Position numbers and translations under genes: made by a program
Shown: positions 23,018-30,743 of the stretch, one piece after another
Layout: each line of letters begins with the position of its first letter
Position numbering within the stretch: the first letter of the stretch is position 1
Assembly: GCA_001777665.1 (NCBI GenBank)
Contig: MFEQ01000008.1
Span: forward strand, 1 to 50,144
Origin: Candidatus Doudnabacteria bacterium RIFCSPHIGHO2_02_FULL_42_25
GTDB taxonomy: Bacteria > Patescibacteria > Doudnabacteria > UBA920 > O2-02-FULL-48-8
Direction of reading: 5' to 3'
DNA length: 50,144 bases
Notes under the pieces: generated by a model
Told to the model about the DNA's origin: nothing
Databases searched by the model: none
Seen by the model: only the letters and a program-made list of their open reading frames with translations

Positions 23018-26000
23018 TTATTTCTTCCCTTTCCTTTTCTTATCTGCGACCTTTTCACCTACTAATTCAATAGTTTTTTCATCGTCCAGGCGTCCTTCAT
23101 CGGTGGTAGCGAGCTGTCTGATTTCTCCAGCTTGGTCAACTTCGTCTGTGGCCAATTTTTCGCCTACTAATTCGACGTTTAGACAGAGTGATTGTAATTC
23201 TTTGACCAAAACTCGGAACGATTCAGGGACATTTGGCTTCTTGATTGGTTCACCCTTGACGATCGATTCGTAAGTTTTCGCGCGTCCCACCACATCGTCA
23301 GATTTGATGGTCAACATTTCTTGCAATGTATGCGCAGCTCCATATCCTTCCAGGGCCCAGACTTCCATTTCTCCAAATCTCTGGCCGCCGAATTGAGCTT
23401 TACCGCCCAAAGGCTGTTGGGTAATCAATGAATAAGGACCGGTGGAACGAGCGTGCATCTTGTCGTCTACCAAATGGTGAAGTTTCAACATGTAGATAAT
23501 CCCGACAGTAACTTTTTCAGAAAAAGCCTGGCCAGTCTTCCCATCATAAAGGACGAGTTTGCCATCTTCTGGATAACCTGCTTTGACTAACTGTTCTTTG
23601 ATTGTTTCTTCCGGTACTCCATCTAGCGGCGGGGTCGCCACTTTGAAACCGAGTTTATCAGCAGCCAATCCTAAGTGAGTTTCCAAAATCTGTCCGATGT
23701 TCATACGAGACGCAACCCCCAATGGATTCAAAATAATATCGACTGGAGTGCCATCAGCCATAAACGGCATGTTCTCGACTGGAATAACTTGAGAGATAAC
23801 ACCTTTGTTCCCGTGTCGGCCAGCCATTTTATCTCCAACCTGGATTTTACGAAGCACTGCTACTGAAACTTGGATGGATTTGATCACTCCGGATGGCAAT
23901 TTATCACCTTGTTCACGAGAAAATTCTCGGATATGGACTACTTTTCCGTACTCACCGTGAGGCAGAGTCAGAGAAGTATCTTTGACGTCACGAGATTTTT
24001 CACCAAAGATCACGCGCAATAATTTTTCTTCTGCAGTCAGGTCAGTTTCACCCTTTGGAGTGATTTTTCCTACCAATATATCACCGGCTTTGACTTGCGC
24101 TCCAATTCGGATCACGCCATTCTCATCCAAATCTTTCAATTTTTCTTCTCCAACGTTTGGAATATCGCGGGTGATAATTTCAGGACCCAATTTCGTATCC
24201 CGAACATCCACTTTAAAGTCCTCGATGTGAATCGAGGAGTAGCGATCTTCTTCGACAACTCGGGACGAGATCAAAATAGCATCTTCATAATTTCCACCTT
24301 CCCAGGACAGGAAAGCGACGAGCATGTTTTGACCCAAAGCCAATTCACCATCTTCAATCGCAGCACCATCAGCAATCGGAGTTCCGGCTTTTATTTCTTG
24401 ACCTTTTCTGACAGTGGCGTGTTGGTTGATCGAAGTTGAGGTGTTAGATCGGACAAATTTTTGGAGGGAATATTCTTTCTTTTTGCCACCATCAGACAGG
24501 ACAATTTTGTCCCCGGTAACACTCAACACAGTGCCATCGCTTTCAGCAATTACCACTTGGCCCGAATCATAAGCAGCTTTGGCTTCAACTCCGGTTCCGA
24601 TAACTGGAGATTGTGGTTTGATACAGGACACTGCCTGACGTTGCATGTTCGATCCCATCAAAGCACGGTTGGCATCATCGTGTTCTAGGAATGGAATCAG
24701 GGAAGTCGTGACAGAAATAATTTGCTTTGGTGAAACTTCGACATAATTAATCTCTGATGTTTCAGCAATCGATGGTTCACCATGAACTCGAACCGAAGTT
24801 CGACTTTCAGTGAAAAATCCTTTTTCATCCATCTTGACATTGGCCTGCGCAATTACTGAAAACTGCTCTTCGTAAGCATCCAAGTACTCCAGTTCATCTG
24901 TGACTTGGGCTTTGCCATCTTTCTTCACGACTTTTCTGTAGGGAGTTTCAATAAATCCAAAATCATTGATGCGAGCATAACTGGCCAAATGTGCGACTAA
25001 CCCGATGTTCGGTCCTTCAGGAGTGGTGATCGGACAAAGTCGGCCATAGTGAGAACGATGGACATCTCGAACTTCGAATCCAGCGCGTTCGCGGGACAAT
25101 CCACCCGGACCCATCGCGGACAGTCGACGCTTGTGTTCCAGTTCCGCCAAAGGATTGGTCTGATCCATAAACTGGGAAAGCTGGGACGAGGAGAAAAACT
25201 CCTGGATCACAGCAACAATTGGACGAACGTGAATAAGTTGGGCTGGAGTTACGGTCTCGATATCAGCCAAACTCATACGATCTTTGGCAATTCTGCTCAT
25301 ACGAGCGAGTCCGATGCGGAATTTGCCTTGGATCAGTTCCCCGACTGATCGCACGCGGCGGTTCGAGAGATGATCGATATCGTCCCAGGATTCTTGAGAG
25401 TTATTTAATCTGACTACTTCCCGGATAATGTCGGTCAAATCTTCTTTGGTCAGGATTCGGTCTTCTCGATCTTTGATATTGAGACGTTGATTGAGTTTGT
25501 AGCGGCCGACTTCGGATAAATCATAGCGATCGGATTGGAAAAACATCGCTTCAATCAGAGACCTGGCATTATCAACTGTGGCGAGATCTCCTGGACGAAT
25601 ACGTTTGTAGACTTCCTTAAATCCTTCGTCCGGATTTTTGGATGGATCTTTCTCCAAAGTATTTTGAATATAGCGCATATCAGGGTTGGTATCGATATCA
25701 GCAAAAGCAGCGAGAATTTCTTCATCTGATCCATACTTAAACACGCGCAACAGCGCTGAAACCGGAATTCTGCGCTTGCGGTCGATCTTGACACTGATTA
25801 CACCATTGATATCGGTTTCCAATTCCAACCAAGCACCACGATTCGGAATAATCTTCGCCCCGTACCAATTTCGGCTTCGTGCAGCTTCACCAGTAAAAAA
25901 TACACCCGGGGATTTGACTAGTTGGGAGACAACTACTCTTTCCACTCCATTGATGACAAATGTGCCGCGAGGCGTCATCAGTGGAAAATCGCCGAGGTAA

Positions 26001-26365
26001 ACATCTTGAGTTTTAGTTTTGTTTGTTACTTTGTTTACGAGCTTCACCGATACATAGAGTGGAGCTTCAAAAGTTGTGTTTCGTTCTTTGGCTGTTTTTT
26101 CGTCGTATTTTGGTTTATCTAAAAAGTAGTCCCCAAAAAACAGTTCCAAATTCTTCCCAGTAAAATCTTTGATCGAGTTGATCTCTTCAAACAATTCCTT
26201 TAAACCTTTTTCCCAAAACCATTTGTAAGATCGGAGCTGCGCTTCAATCAAATTGGGCATGTCCATAACTTCTTCAATGTGGGTGAAAAACTTTCGTGAT
26301 GGTTTTTGGGGGTTACCACCACTGAAATTTAGGCTCAAATTAGCCAATTTCTTTTTTGAAGACAT
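23018..26365 (-). CDS. rpoB: DNA-directed RNA polymerase subunit beta
   Basis: 1115 residues from ATG 26365 (MSSKKKLANLSLNFSGG). Conserved blocks: the rifampicin region with SSSQLSQFMDQTNPLAELEH, then KRRLSAMGPGGLSRERAGFE; SLIPFLEHDDANRALMGSNM; GQNMLVAFLSWEGGNYEDAI; GDKMAGRHGNKGVIS; and GGKAQFGGQRFGEMEVWALE. The region that sets rifampicin sensitivity looks standard. Earlier in-frame starts (26389, TTG 26395) would lie inside a leader hairpin and are less likely, because the AGAGGG site fits ATG 26365. First gene of the rpoBC unit; the rplJ/rplL genes that often precede it are not here. Confidence 0.97.
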   Translation of the reverse strand: MSSKKKLANLSLNFSGGNPQKPSRKFFTHIEEVMDMPNLIEAQLRSYKWFWEKGLKELFEEINSIKDFTGKNLELFFGDYFLDKPKYDEKTAKERNTTFEAPLYVSVKLVNKVTNKTKTQDVYLGDFPLMTPRGTFVINGVERVVVSQLVKSPGVFFTGEAARSRNWYGAKIIPNRGAWLELETDINGVISVKIDRKRRIPVSALLRVFKYGSDEEILAAFADIDTNPDMRYIQNTLEKDPSKNPDEGFKEVYKRIRPGDLATVDNARSLIEAMFFQSDRYDLSEVGRYKLNQRLNIKDREDRILTKEDLTDIIREVVRLNNSQESWDDIDHLSNRRVRSVGELIQGKFRIGLARMSRIAKDRMSLADIETVTPAQLIHVRPIVAVIQEFFSSSQLSQFMDQTNPLAELEHKRRLSAMGPGGLSRERAGFEVRDVHRSHYGRLCPITTPEGPNIGLVAHLASYARINDFGFIETPYRKVVKKDGKAQVTDELEYLDAYEEQFSVIAQANVKMDEKGFFTESRTSVRVHGEPSIAETSEINYVEVSPKQIISVTTSLIPFLEHDDANRALMGSNMQRQAVSCIKPQSPVIGTGVEAKAAYDSGQVVIAESDGTVLSVTGDKIVLSDGGKKKEYSLQKFVRSNTSTSINQHATVRKGQEIKAGTPIADGAAIEDGELALGQNMLVAFLSWEGGNYEDAILISSRVVEEDRYSSIHIEDFKVDVRDTKLGPEIITRDIPNVGEEKLKDLDENGVIRIGAQVKAGDILVGKITPKGETDLTAEEKLLRVIFGEKSRDVKDTSLTLPHGEYGKVVHIREFSREQGDKLPSGVIKSIQVSVAVLRKIQVGDKMAGRHGNKGVISQVIPVENMPFMADGTPVDIILNPLGVASRMNIGQILETHLGLAADKLGFKVATPPLDGVPEETIKEQLVKAGYPEDGKLVLYDGKTGQAFSEKVTVGIIYMLKLHHLVDDKMHARSTGPYSLITQQPLGGKAQFGGQRFGEMEVWALEGYGAAHTLQEMLTIKSDDVVGRAKTYESIVKGEPIKKPNVPESFRVLVKELQSLCLNVELVGEKLATDEVDQAGEIRQLATTDEGRLDDEKTIELVGEKVADKKRKGKK

Positions 26366-26375
26366 AAAATAATCC

Positions 26376-26413
26376 CTCTTTTTGCGCATATACAAAAAGA
26401 GCCGCTTGTGGCT
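26376..26413 (-). promoter_or_regulatory. rpoB leader hairpins covering the ribosome site
   Basis: On the minus strand CTCTTTTTG pairs with CAAAAAGAG (loop 8 nt). The second arm contains most of the AAAGAGGG ribosome site of rpoB, so folding would hide it. Just before it, AGCC...GGCT followed by CTTTTT forms a short terminator-like hairpin that shares bases with the first. Possible attenuation or translational control. Confidence 0.45.
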
Positions 26414-26444
26414 AGATTCTTATTAAGTTAATTATCACATTTAT

Positions 26445-26472
26445 ATTTTAGCGATTCTGGAGTTATTGTCAA
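26445..26472 (-). promoter_or_regulatory. rpoBC promoter
   Basis: On the minus strand TTGACA, 16-nt spacer, TAAAAT, about 80 nt before the rpoB ATG. Confidence 0.65.
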
Positions 26473-26483
26473 GCCCAGTAATA

Positions 26484-26611
26484 CAACGTCGATGCTTTTG
26501 CTGTTTCAATGGTTTTTGTAGTCAACTTCAGATGCCTGTATTTAATATAGACTAATAATTTTTCTTTATTTAAATTCGCAAAAGCAAACACAAAAACCAT
26601 TATCGACGTTG
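26484..26611. repeat. Long interrupted inverted repeat between rpoB and MFS genes
   Basis: CAACGTCGAT (26484-26493) and ATGGTTTTTG (26509-26518) are mirrored by CAAAAACCAT (26591-26600) and ATCGACGTTG (26602-26611). A GCTTTTGC block lies between the two left parts, while its complement GCAAAAGC lies inside the right part. The right arm overlaps the last codons of the MFS gene. Confidence 0.7.
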
Positions 26612-27823
26612 ATATACTGGGTCAAGTAAACCATAGAGGAGCAACAATCCCCCCAGGATTGCGGCCATACTGGCGATGGGCAGAACGTCGGCTAATACCC
26701 CGATGATGATAGTAGGCAGGGTTGCCGCCACTTGCAACATTACGTACAACGCTCCGTAAATCCGACCTCGCAGATGTTCGTGGGCATGAGTTTGGAGCAT
26801 GGAATGACTCGGAGCAAAAATATGAGCATTGAAATACCCAATCAATAGTCCGAAAAAAGAATAGTAAACATATTTAAAATCAACTAATCCGATTAAGGAT
26901 AGACCGACGAGCATGGTTCCCATTCCTAAGAATCCCATGCGAACCAGTTGGCGTTTGGATAAAAATCGTTCTTCAAATCCAAGTAAAGCAGCACCAATCA
27001 GGATCCCGATACCAAGAGGTGCTACGATAAAAATTGACCCAGTGTCTAGATTGATCCCTATCGCCTCTTTCATAAACGCTGGCGCGATCGTAATCATCAT
27101 TCCATTGATAATTTGGATCGCAATCAAACTCACTAGGGGGTAGTGCAAACGAGAGTTTTCCCAAAAATGAGCAATCCCTTCTTTGAATTCATGCCAAATT
27201 TTAGAAAATGAATACGGATTTTCGTGAACCACCGGTGGTTTTAGAGACGGTAAACTCATAGTGGCCAATCCGGCTACCACTAGCAGTCCCACACCAACTG
27301 TATATGGAGCGGCATGGCCAAACGCTGATGACATCGGGCCCGCTGCCGCAAACCCGATGATCAATGCTGCACTATTTGTAAACGCAAAGAAACTATTCGC
27401 AATTAAAATCTGATTTTCTTTGACTAACCTGGGGATCGAAGGAGCTTCGGCCGGAATATAAAATTGGTTGAGTGACGAATAAAGAAAAGTTATCAGAACC
27501 AGCCCCCAAAAATCATCACCGACCAAAAAATATAAGGCAATACTTAGAGCTTGGCCAAAATTAATGATGGTCAAAAGCCATCGGCGGTCAAATCGGTCCG
27601 CATAAACACCGGCCAAACTCCCAAAAAACAAAGTCGCGACCCCGAACGCCATGATTATCAAAGAAACCGAGATCGTGGAGTTCGTCAATTCGAAAACTTT
27701 GATCAGGATCGCAAAACTAAGGATGTAATTCGTCAGCTGCGAAGTGATTTGCGAGACCCAAAGTTTGGCAAAATTTCTATTTTTGAGGACGTCGAGGTAA
27801 TGTGATATTTGGCTGTCGATCAT
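26600..27823 (-). CDS. MFS transporter
   Basis: 407 residues with about 11-12 hydrophobic segments. The start MIDSQISHYLDVLKNRNFAKLWVSQ and the loop GVYADRFDRRWLLTIINFGQALS (the MFS loop 2-3 signature G-x-x-x-D-R-x-x-R) are typical of the MFS_3/enterobactin-exporter-like branch. The central loop has HFWENSRLHYPLVSL. Substrate unknown; export of a small molecule is likely. It overlaps the end of the tsaB-like gene by 47 nt in another frame, and the inverted repeat at 26484-26611 covers its 3' end. Confidence 0.88.
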   Translation of the reverse strand: MIDSQISHYLDVLKNRNFAKLWVSQITSQLTNYILSFAILIKVFELTNSTISVSLIIMAFGVATLFFGSLAGVYADRFDRRWLLTIINFGQALSIALYFLVGDDFWGLVLITFLYSSLNQFYIPAEAPSIPRLVKENQILIANSFFAFTNSAALIIGFAAAGPMSSAFGHAAPYTVGVGLLVVAGLATMSLPSLKPPVVHENPYSFSKIWHEFKEGIAHFWENSRLHYPLVSLIAIQIINGMMITIAPAFMKEAIGINLDTGSIFIVAPLGIGILIGAALLGFEERFLSKRQLVRMGFLGMGTMLVGLSLIGLVDFKYVYYSFFGLLIGYFNAHIFAPSHSMLQTHAHEHLRGRIYGALYVMLQVAATLPTIIIGVLADVLPIASMAAILGGLLLLYGLLDPVYQRR

Positions 27824-28118
27824 AATGTGGCTTAAACATCTTTTGTCGTAATCCTAAGGCAAAAATTAAAGCATTCGCCACGGCAATTGTCGTCCGGGTT
27901 CGTGAAAAGTGACTTCCGGTCAAAACTTCAACTTGCTTTAAATCCGTAAACTCAATTTTATTTTTTTTCAAAAACTTTTTTGTTTCAGGAATGATTTTTT
28001 CTGATAAATTGTTAGACTGAAACTGATGCTTCTTCCCTCCTCCCTCCAAAGCAATCACCGTCTTCTCGTAATCTGTTGTATCAATTACTAAAACGATGTT
28101 ACGTGTTACGGGTTTCAT
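27777..28118 (-). CDS. tsaB: Truncated TsaB-like protein (t6A synthesis)
   Basis: 113 residues. It matches the N-terminal lobe of TsaB/YeaZ: IVLVIDTTDYEKTVIALEGG for the usual ALDTSTxxxxVAL, SEKIIPETKKFLKKNKI, and VEVLTGSHFSRTRTTIAVANALIFALGL for the usual GPGSFTGLRIGVATAKGLA. Normal TsaB is about 220 residues, so the second lobe is missing. In E. coli TsaB scaffolds TsaD and TsaE; a one-lobe version would be a reduced form. The last ~15 codons overlap the MFS gene, which argues for a real, compressed end and not a sequencing break. Ten bases after the LOG gene. Confidence 0.7.
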   Translation of the reverse strand: MKPVTRNIVLVIDTTDYEKTVIALEGGGKKHQFQSNNLSEKIIPETKKFLKKNKIEFTDLKQVEVLTGSHFSRTRTTIAVANALIFALGLRQKMFKPHYDRQPNITLPRRPQK

Positions 28119-28128
28119 GTTACGTGAT

Positions 28129-28698
28129 TTAAAAGGCTTCTGTCCATTTCATGCTCTTTTGTTTATCGTTGATCTTGATCAATTTAATCACCTTCTCAAC
28201 CAAAATCTTTGGATCGGAATCAAATATAATTCGCTTACTACCGCGTTTTGCGGATTTAAGAATTTCTGGAATATCTTCTTCGATTCCACCTGTACCAGTC
28301 AGGACGCCAATTACTCTTTTATCTTCAAACGCCGTTGTAAATTCATTTAATGTGCCGATTCTGCCACAAATGGTAATGATTGCATCCGAAGCCCTGGTCA
28401 TCAGCATGTTGCGCCCCGAGTAATCAAATCCAGTATAAATAATCAAATCCATGTTTTTCGTGGGTAATTTATAGGTGTTCACATGCGCTTGTTTTGACAC
28501 AGCCGGAGACAGTCCAATCGAAATACCACCTGCAGCCTTAGCTCCCCTAGTCGACCATTCCGGAATACCAATCGTCGCACCAGTAACTAAAACTGCCCCG
28601 TGCAAAGCAATTTGGCGACCTACTTCGTAGGCTTTTTTAAAGGCACCCCTCGTGCAATTATCGATAGCGGAACCAGAAACGGCAATTTTGTACTGCAT
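28129..28698 (-). CDS. LOG / lysine-decarboxylase-like (SLOG fold) protein
   Basis: 189 residues. Rossmann-like SLOG fold: YKIAVSGSAIDNC, ALHGAVLVTGATIGIPEWSTRGAKAAGG, and the nucleotide-phosphate loop ICGRIGTLNEFTTAF, a variant of PGGxGTxxE. Members cleave or bind nucleotides (for example cytokinin-activating LOG enzymes) or act as nucleotide sensors. The exact reaction is unknown. It belongs to the minus-strand run FemAB - LOG - TsaB-like - MFS. Confidence 0.8.
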   Translation of the reverse strand: MQYKIAVSGSAIDNCTRGAFKKAYEVGRQIALHGAVLVTGATIGIPEWSTRGAKAAGGISIGLSPAVSKQAHVNTYKLPTKNMDLIIYTGFDYSGRNMLMTRASDAIITICGRIGTLNEFTTAFEDKRVIGVLTGTGGIEEDIPEILKSAKRGSKRIIFDSDPKILVEKVIKLIKINDKQKSMKWTEAF

Positions 28699-28734
28699 GA
28701 AAATTGAAAGCTAATTCTTGTGTTTAATTTTCTT

Positions 28735-28814
28735 CTACAAACTACGAACTTTTACGAAAATACGAAATGTGCTAACTATCTTCGTACTTTCGTACCCTTT
28801 TCGTAATTTCGTAG
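28735..28814. repeat. TTCGTA-type intergenic palindrome, copy 3
   Basis: The left arm has CTACGAACTTTTACGAAAAT and the right arm TTCGTACTTTCGTACCC with TTTTCGTAATTTCGTAG. It sits between FemAB and LOG genes. Confidence 0.8.
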
Positions 28815-28824
28815 AAAAGCAAGC

Positions 28825-29748
28825 CTATTTGGTTTTGAGAATTCCCCTTAGGGTCCTTCCTTGCTTATACATAGTATACCAAATCGGTGAATACACGAGA
28901 TCGTAAGCACCCGGATAAACAACCTCGACTCCACCGAATCCTTTTTTGAACCGAGTGATACCTTCCCAGCCTTTTTCGCCGATCCCCCCAAAATCGTAAT
29001 TTTTGTAACCCAGTTTTTTCGACAATTTAATCGCTTCCCAGTGGAGCAAATATGGAGCCATCGCTTCTTTCATCTGGATACTGGTGCCGCCGTGAGCATA
29101 AACTGCGTAATCACCGAATAAAGTTAAGATCATTCCCGCTAGCGGCTGACCCTGATATTCAGCAATGAAAATTTTCATGTGCTGCGGGTGCAAAGTGTCC
29201 CACATTTTTAAATAATAATCTTGGGGGTGTAGGCGAAATTGCGCTCTCGAAGCAGTCTCGAGTAATAATTTCCAAACAGTAAGCAGGTCTTCTTGGGTTC
29301 CTTCGCGAACATACACTCCCTTGCGCTGGGCGAGGTTGAGATTATACCGAGTCTTGGGCTTCATGTCGATCAATAATTCTTCTTCGGTTTTTTCTAATCC
29401 TAAAACCCAATTTTGTGGAGGCTGGATGTCCTTCACTGCCCGCGGTAAATCCATGGCATGCTGGGGCTCGAGTCTCGCAAACACCAAATTCGGGTCTTCC
29501 CCGATTTTTTTTAGATCCGGCAATGCTTCACTTGCTGCTCCCAAAGGTCCCCTGGGGCAATACAGATACTTTTTACCAAACGGCAGTGCTGTTTCGATGG
29601 CTAAATTGATAAAATTTTCATCAGAAAAATGGTGAATCTTGTGGCCCAAAGATTCGTTGAACTCCCCCCATGCCCAAGACTGCAAAATCGACCCACCTAG
29701 GTCGACAACTTTTTTATCCCAGTTTTCTTTTGATAGGTTTGAAATCAT
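28825..29748 (-). CDS. FemAB/FemX-family peptidyltransferase
   Basis: 307 residues, two GNAT-like lobes. Motifs: ILQSWAWGEFNESLGHKIHHF at the start, YLYCPRGPLG, PKTRYNLNLAQRKGV, and in the second lobe IFIAEYQGQPLAGMILTLFGDYAVYAHGGTS and NYDFGGIGEKGWEGITRFKKGFGGV. The family uses aminoacyl-tRNA to add residues to the stem peptide of peptidoglycan precursors at the membrane. The added residue is unknown. It lies between ruvA (upstream) and the LOG gene. Confidence 0.88.
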   Translation of the reverse strand: MISNLSKENWDKKVVDLGGSILQSWAWGEFNESLGHKIHHFSDENFINLAIETALPFGKKYLYCPRGPLGAASEALPDLKKIGEDPNLVFARLEPQHAMDLPRAVKDIQPPQNWVLGLEKTEEELLIDMKPKTRYNLNLAQRKGVYVREGTQEDLLTVWKLLLETASRAQFRLHPQDYYLKMWDTLHPQHMKIFIAEYQGQPLAGMILTLFGDYAVYAHGGTSIQMKEAMAPYLLHWEAIKLSKKLGYKNYDFGGIGEKGWEGITRFKKGFGGVEVVYPGAYDLVYSPIWYTMYKQGRTLRGILKTK

Positions 29749-29757
29749 AGATTATCC

Positions 29758-29817
29758 CATCGCGAGCGAAGCGTGGCGATTTTTTTTAAGATTGCTTCGT
29801 CGCAAGCTCCTCGCAAT
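29758..29817. repeat. Palindromic repeat pair between ruvA and femAB
   Basis: ATCGCGAGCG...GTGGCGAT (29759-29780) with an eight-T run, then ATTGCTTCGTC...GCAAT (29791-29817). The second is of the ATTGC/GCAAT type scattered through many CPR genomes. It may also end ruvA transcripts. Confidence 0.65.
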
Positions 29818-29822
29818 GGTTA

Positions 29823-30389
29823 TTATTTGCTCAATGCTTTTAATGCTATCTTGATTTTTTGCTGCAAATCAGCCACATCATTCGGAACAGCTTTCAAGGC
29901 CTGTCTTGCTTCTTGTTGTGAATAACCAAGCACAATCAATGCATCCAGCGCATCCGAGTGTTCTTTGGCCACTGGCTGGGAGCCGACTTCATCTTTTAGT
30001 TTTTCTCGAAGCTCGACTATGACTCGTTCTGCAGTTTTCGTTCCAATGCCCGAAACTTTTTTGAAAACCGCAGCATCGCCCGAAGCAATCGCAGATTTGA
30101 GCATATTTATTTCGGCCAGCGACATAATCGCGAGTGCCGATTTGGGCCCGACACCAGACACTGTAAGTAAAAGTTCAAAAAATTCTAATTCAGTCAGGGT
30201 TTGAAAACCGTACAAAGCGATCTGGTCTTCACGAACATATGTATGAATCAGCAAACTTATTTCCGAATTCAATTTCAAAGGCACATGGATAACCTGAGGT
30301 GTAAAAATTTTATACCCAACACCAGTAGTTTCCACAATTATGTAATTAGTGCTTTTTTGAGTAAGCTGTCCTTTAATTGAACCTATCAT
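29823..30389 (-). CDS. ruvA: Holliday junction branch migration protein RuvA
   Basis: 188 residues, normal length. N-terminal OB domain (MIGSIKGQLTQKSTNYIIVET, then HTYVREDQIALYGFQT), two helix-hairpin-helix units (LLTVSGVGPKSALAIMS; FKKVSGIGTKTAERVIVELREKL) and a C-terminal helical domain that contacts RuvB (DALIVLGYSQQEARQALK). Works with RuvB (46795-47829), which lies far away in this window. The -10 TATAAT ends 6 nt before ATG 30389, so the mRNA is predicted to be leaderless. Confidence 0.95.
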   Translation of the reverse strand: MIGSIKGQLTQKSTNYIIVETTGVGYKIFTPQVIHVPLKLNSEISLLIHTYVREDQIALYGFQTLTELEFFELLLTVSGVGPKSALAIMSLAEINMLKSAIASGDAAVFKKVSGIGTKTAERVIVELREKLKDEVGSQPVAKEHSDALDALIVLGYSQQEARQALKAVPNDVADLQQKIKIALKALSK

Positions 30390-30395
30390 GTGCTT

Positions 30396-30401
30396 ATTAT
30401 A
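30396..30401 (-). promoter_or_regulatory. -10 box of ruvA
   Basis: TATAAT on the minus strand, then AAGCAC, then ATG. The transcript should begin at the start codon. Confidence 0.6.
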
Positions 30402-30406
30402 CCTGC

Positions 30407-30435
30407 TTGATATTAAAACGAAAACTGCTTAAACT
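30407..30435 (+). promoter_or_regulatory. Promoter of the zinc-ribbon gene
   Basis: TTGATA, 17-nt spacer, TAAACT, 23 nt before ATG 30459, which has a GAGGAGG ribosome site. Confidence 0.6.
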
Positions 30436-30458
30436 GTATGGACAAATGAGGAGGAACT

Positions 30459-30680
30459 ATGAGAGGTTTTCGACCGCTATCGGGTTTCCAACCCGATGCC
30501 ATCTGTAGGGCATGCGGAAAGGACAATGCAACGATTGAGTACTACATTGAGACTTCAGTTGCCGTCCCAAGTTGCAACACTTCTTCCTGCCGGATCAGGG
30601 TTCAGGAAATTGCCCATGAATTACTTCCACCCCCTAAGGAGGCCCCCATAGAAAAAAATCGCTGGCTTCCCTGGCGCTAG
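30459..30680 (+). CDS. Small zinc-ribbon-like protein
   Basis: 73 residues. Four Cys spaced as C16-x2-C19 and C39-x4-C44 could hold one zinc; the C-terminus is basic and Trp/Pro-rich (EKNRWLPWR). No family recognised. It has a clear promoter and a very strong ribosome site, GAGGAGG, 5 nt before the ATG, and it is GC-richer than nearby housekeeping genes. It shares these traits with the solitary genes at 15051, 30744, 31592 and 48659. Expression is well supported, function unknown. Confidence 0.65.
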   Translation: MRGFRPLSGFQPDAICRACGKDNATIEYYIETSVAVPSCNTSSCRIRVQEIAHELLPPPKEAPIEKNRWLPWR

Positions 30681-30713
30681 CTTCATTGCTGCTGGCGCTT
30701 TTCTTTTTGGATT

Positions 30714-30742
30714 AAAAAAAGAACCGAAAGAGACTTCGGTTC
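30714..30742 (-). terminator. Intrinsic terminator of secreted-protein gene
   Basis: On the minus strand GAACCGAA pairs with TTCGGTTC around GTCTCT and is followed by seven T, one base after the stop of the gene at 30744. Confidence 0.9.
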
Positions 30743-30743
30743 G

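Noticed and set aside
29415..29854. Plus-strand open frames opposite femAB and ruvA
   Set aside because: Antisense shadows of strongly conserved coding regions, without promoter or ribosome site.
30681..30713. Terminator for the zinc-ribbon gene
   Set aside because: GC-rich stretch with a T-rich tail, but I could not draw a convincing stem; the strong hairpin at 30721-30742 fits the minus strand.
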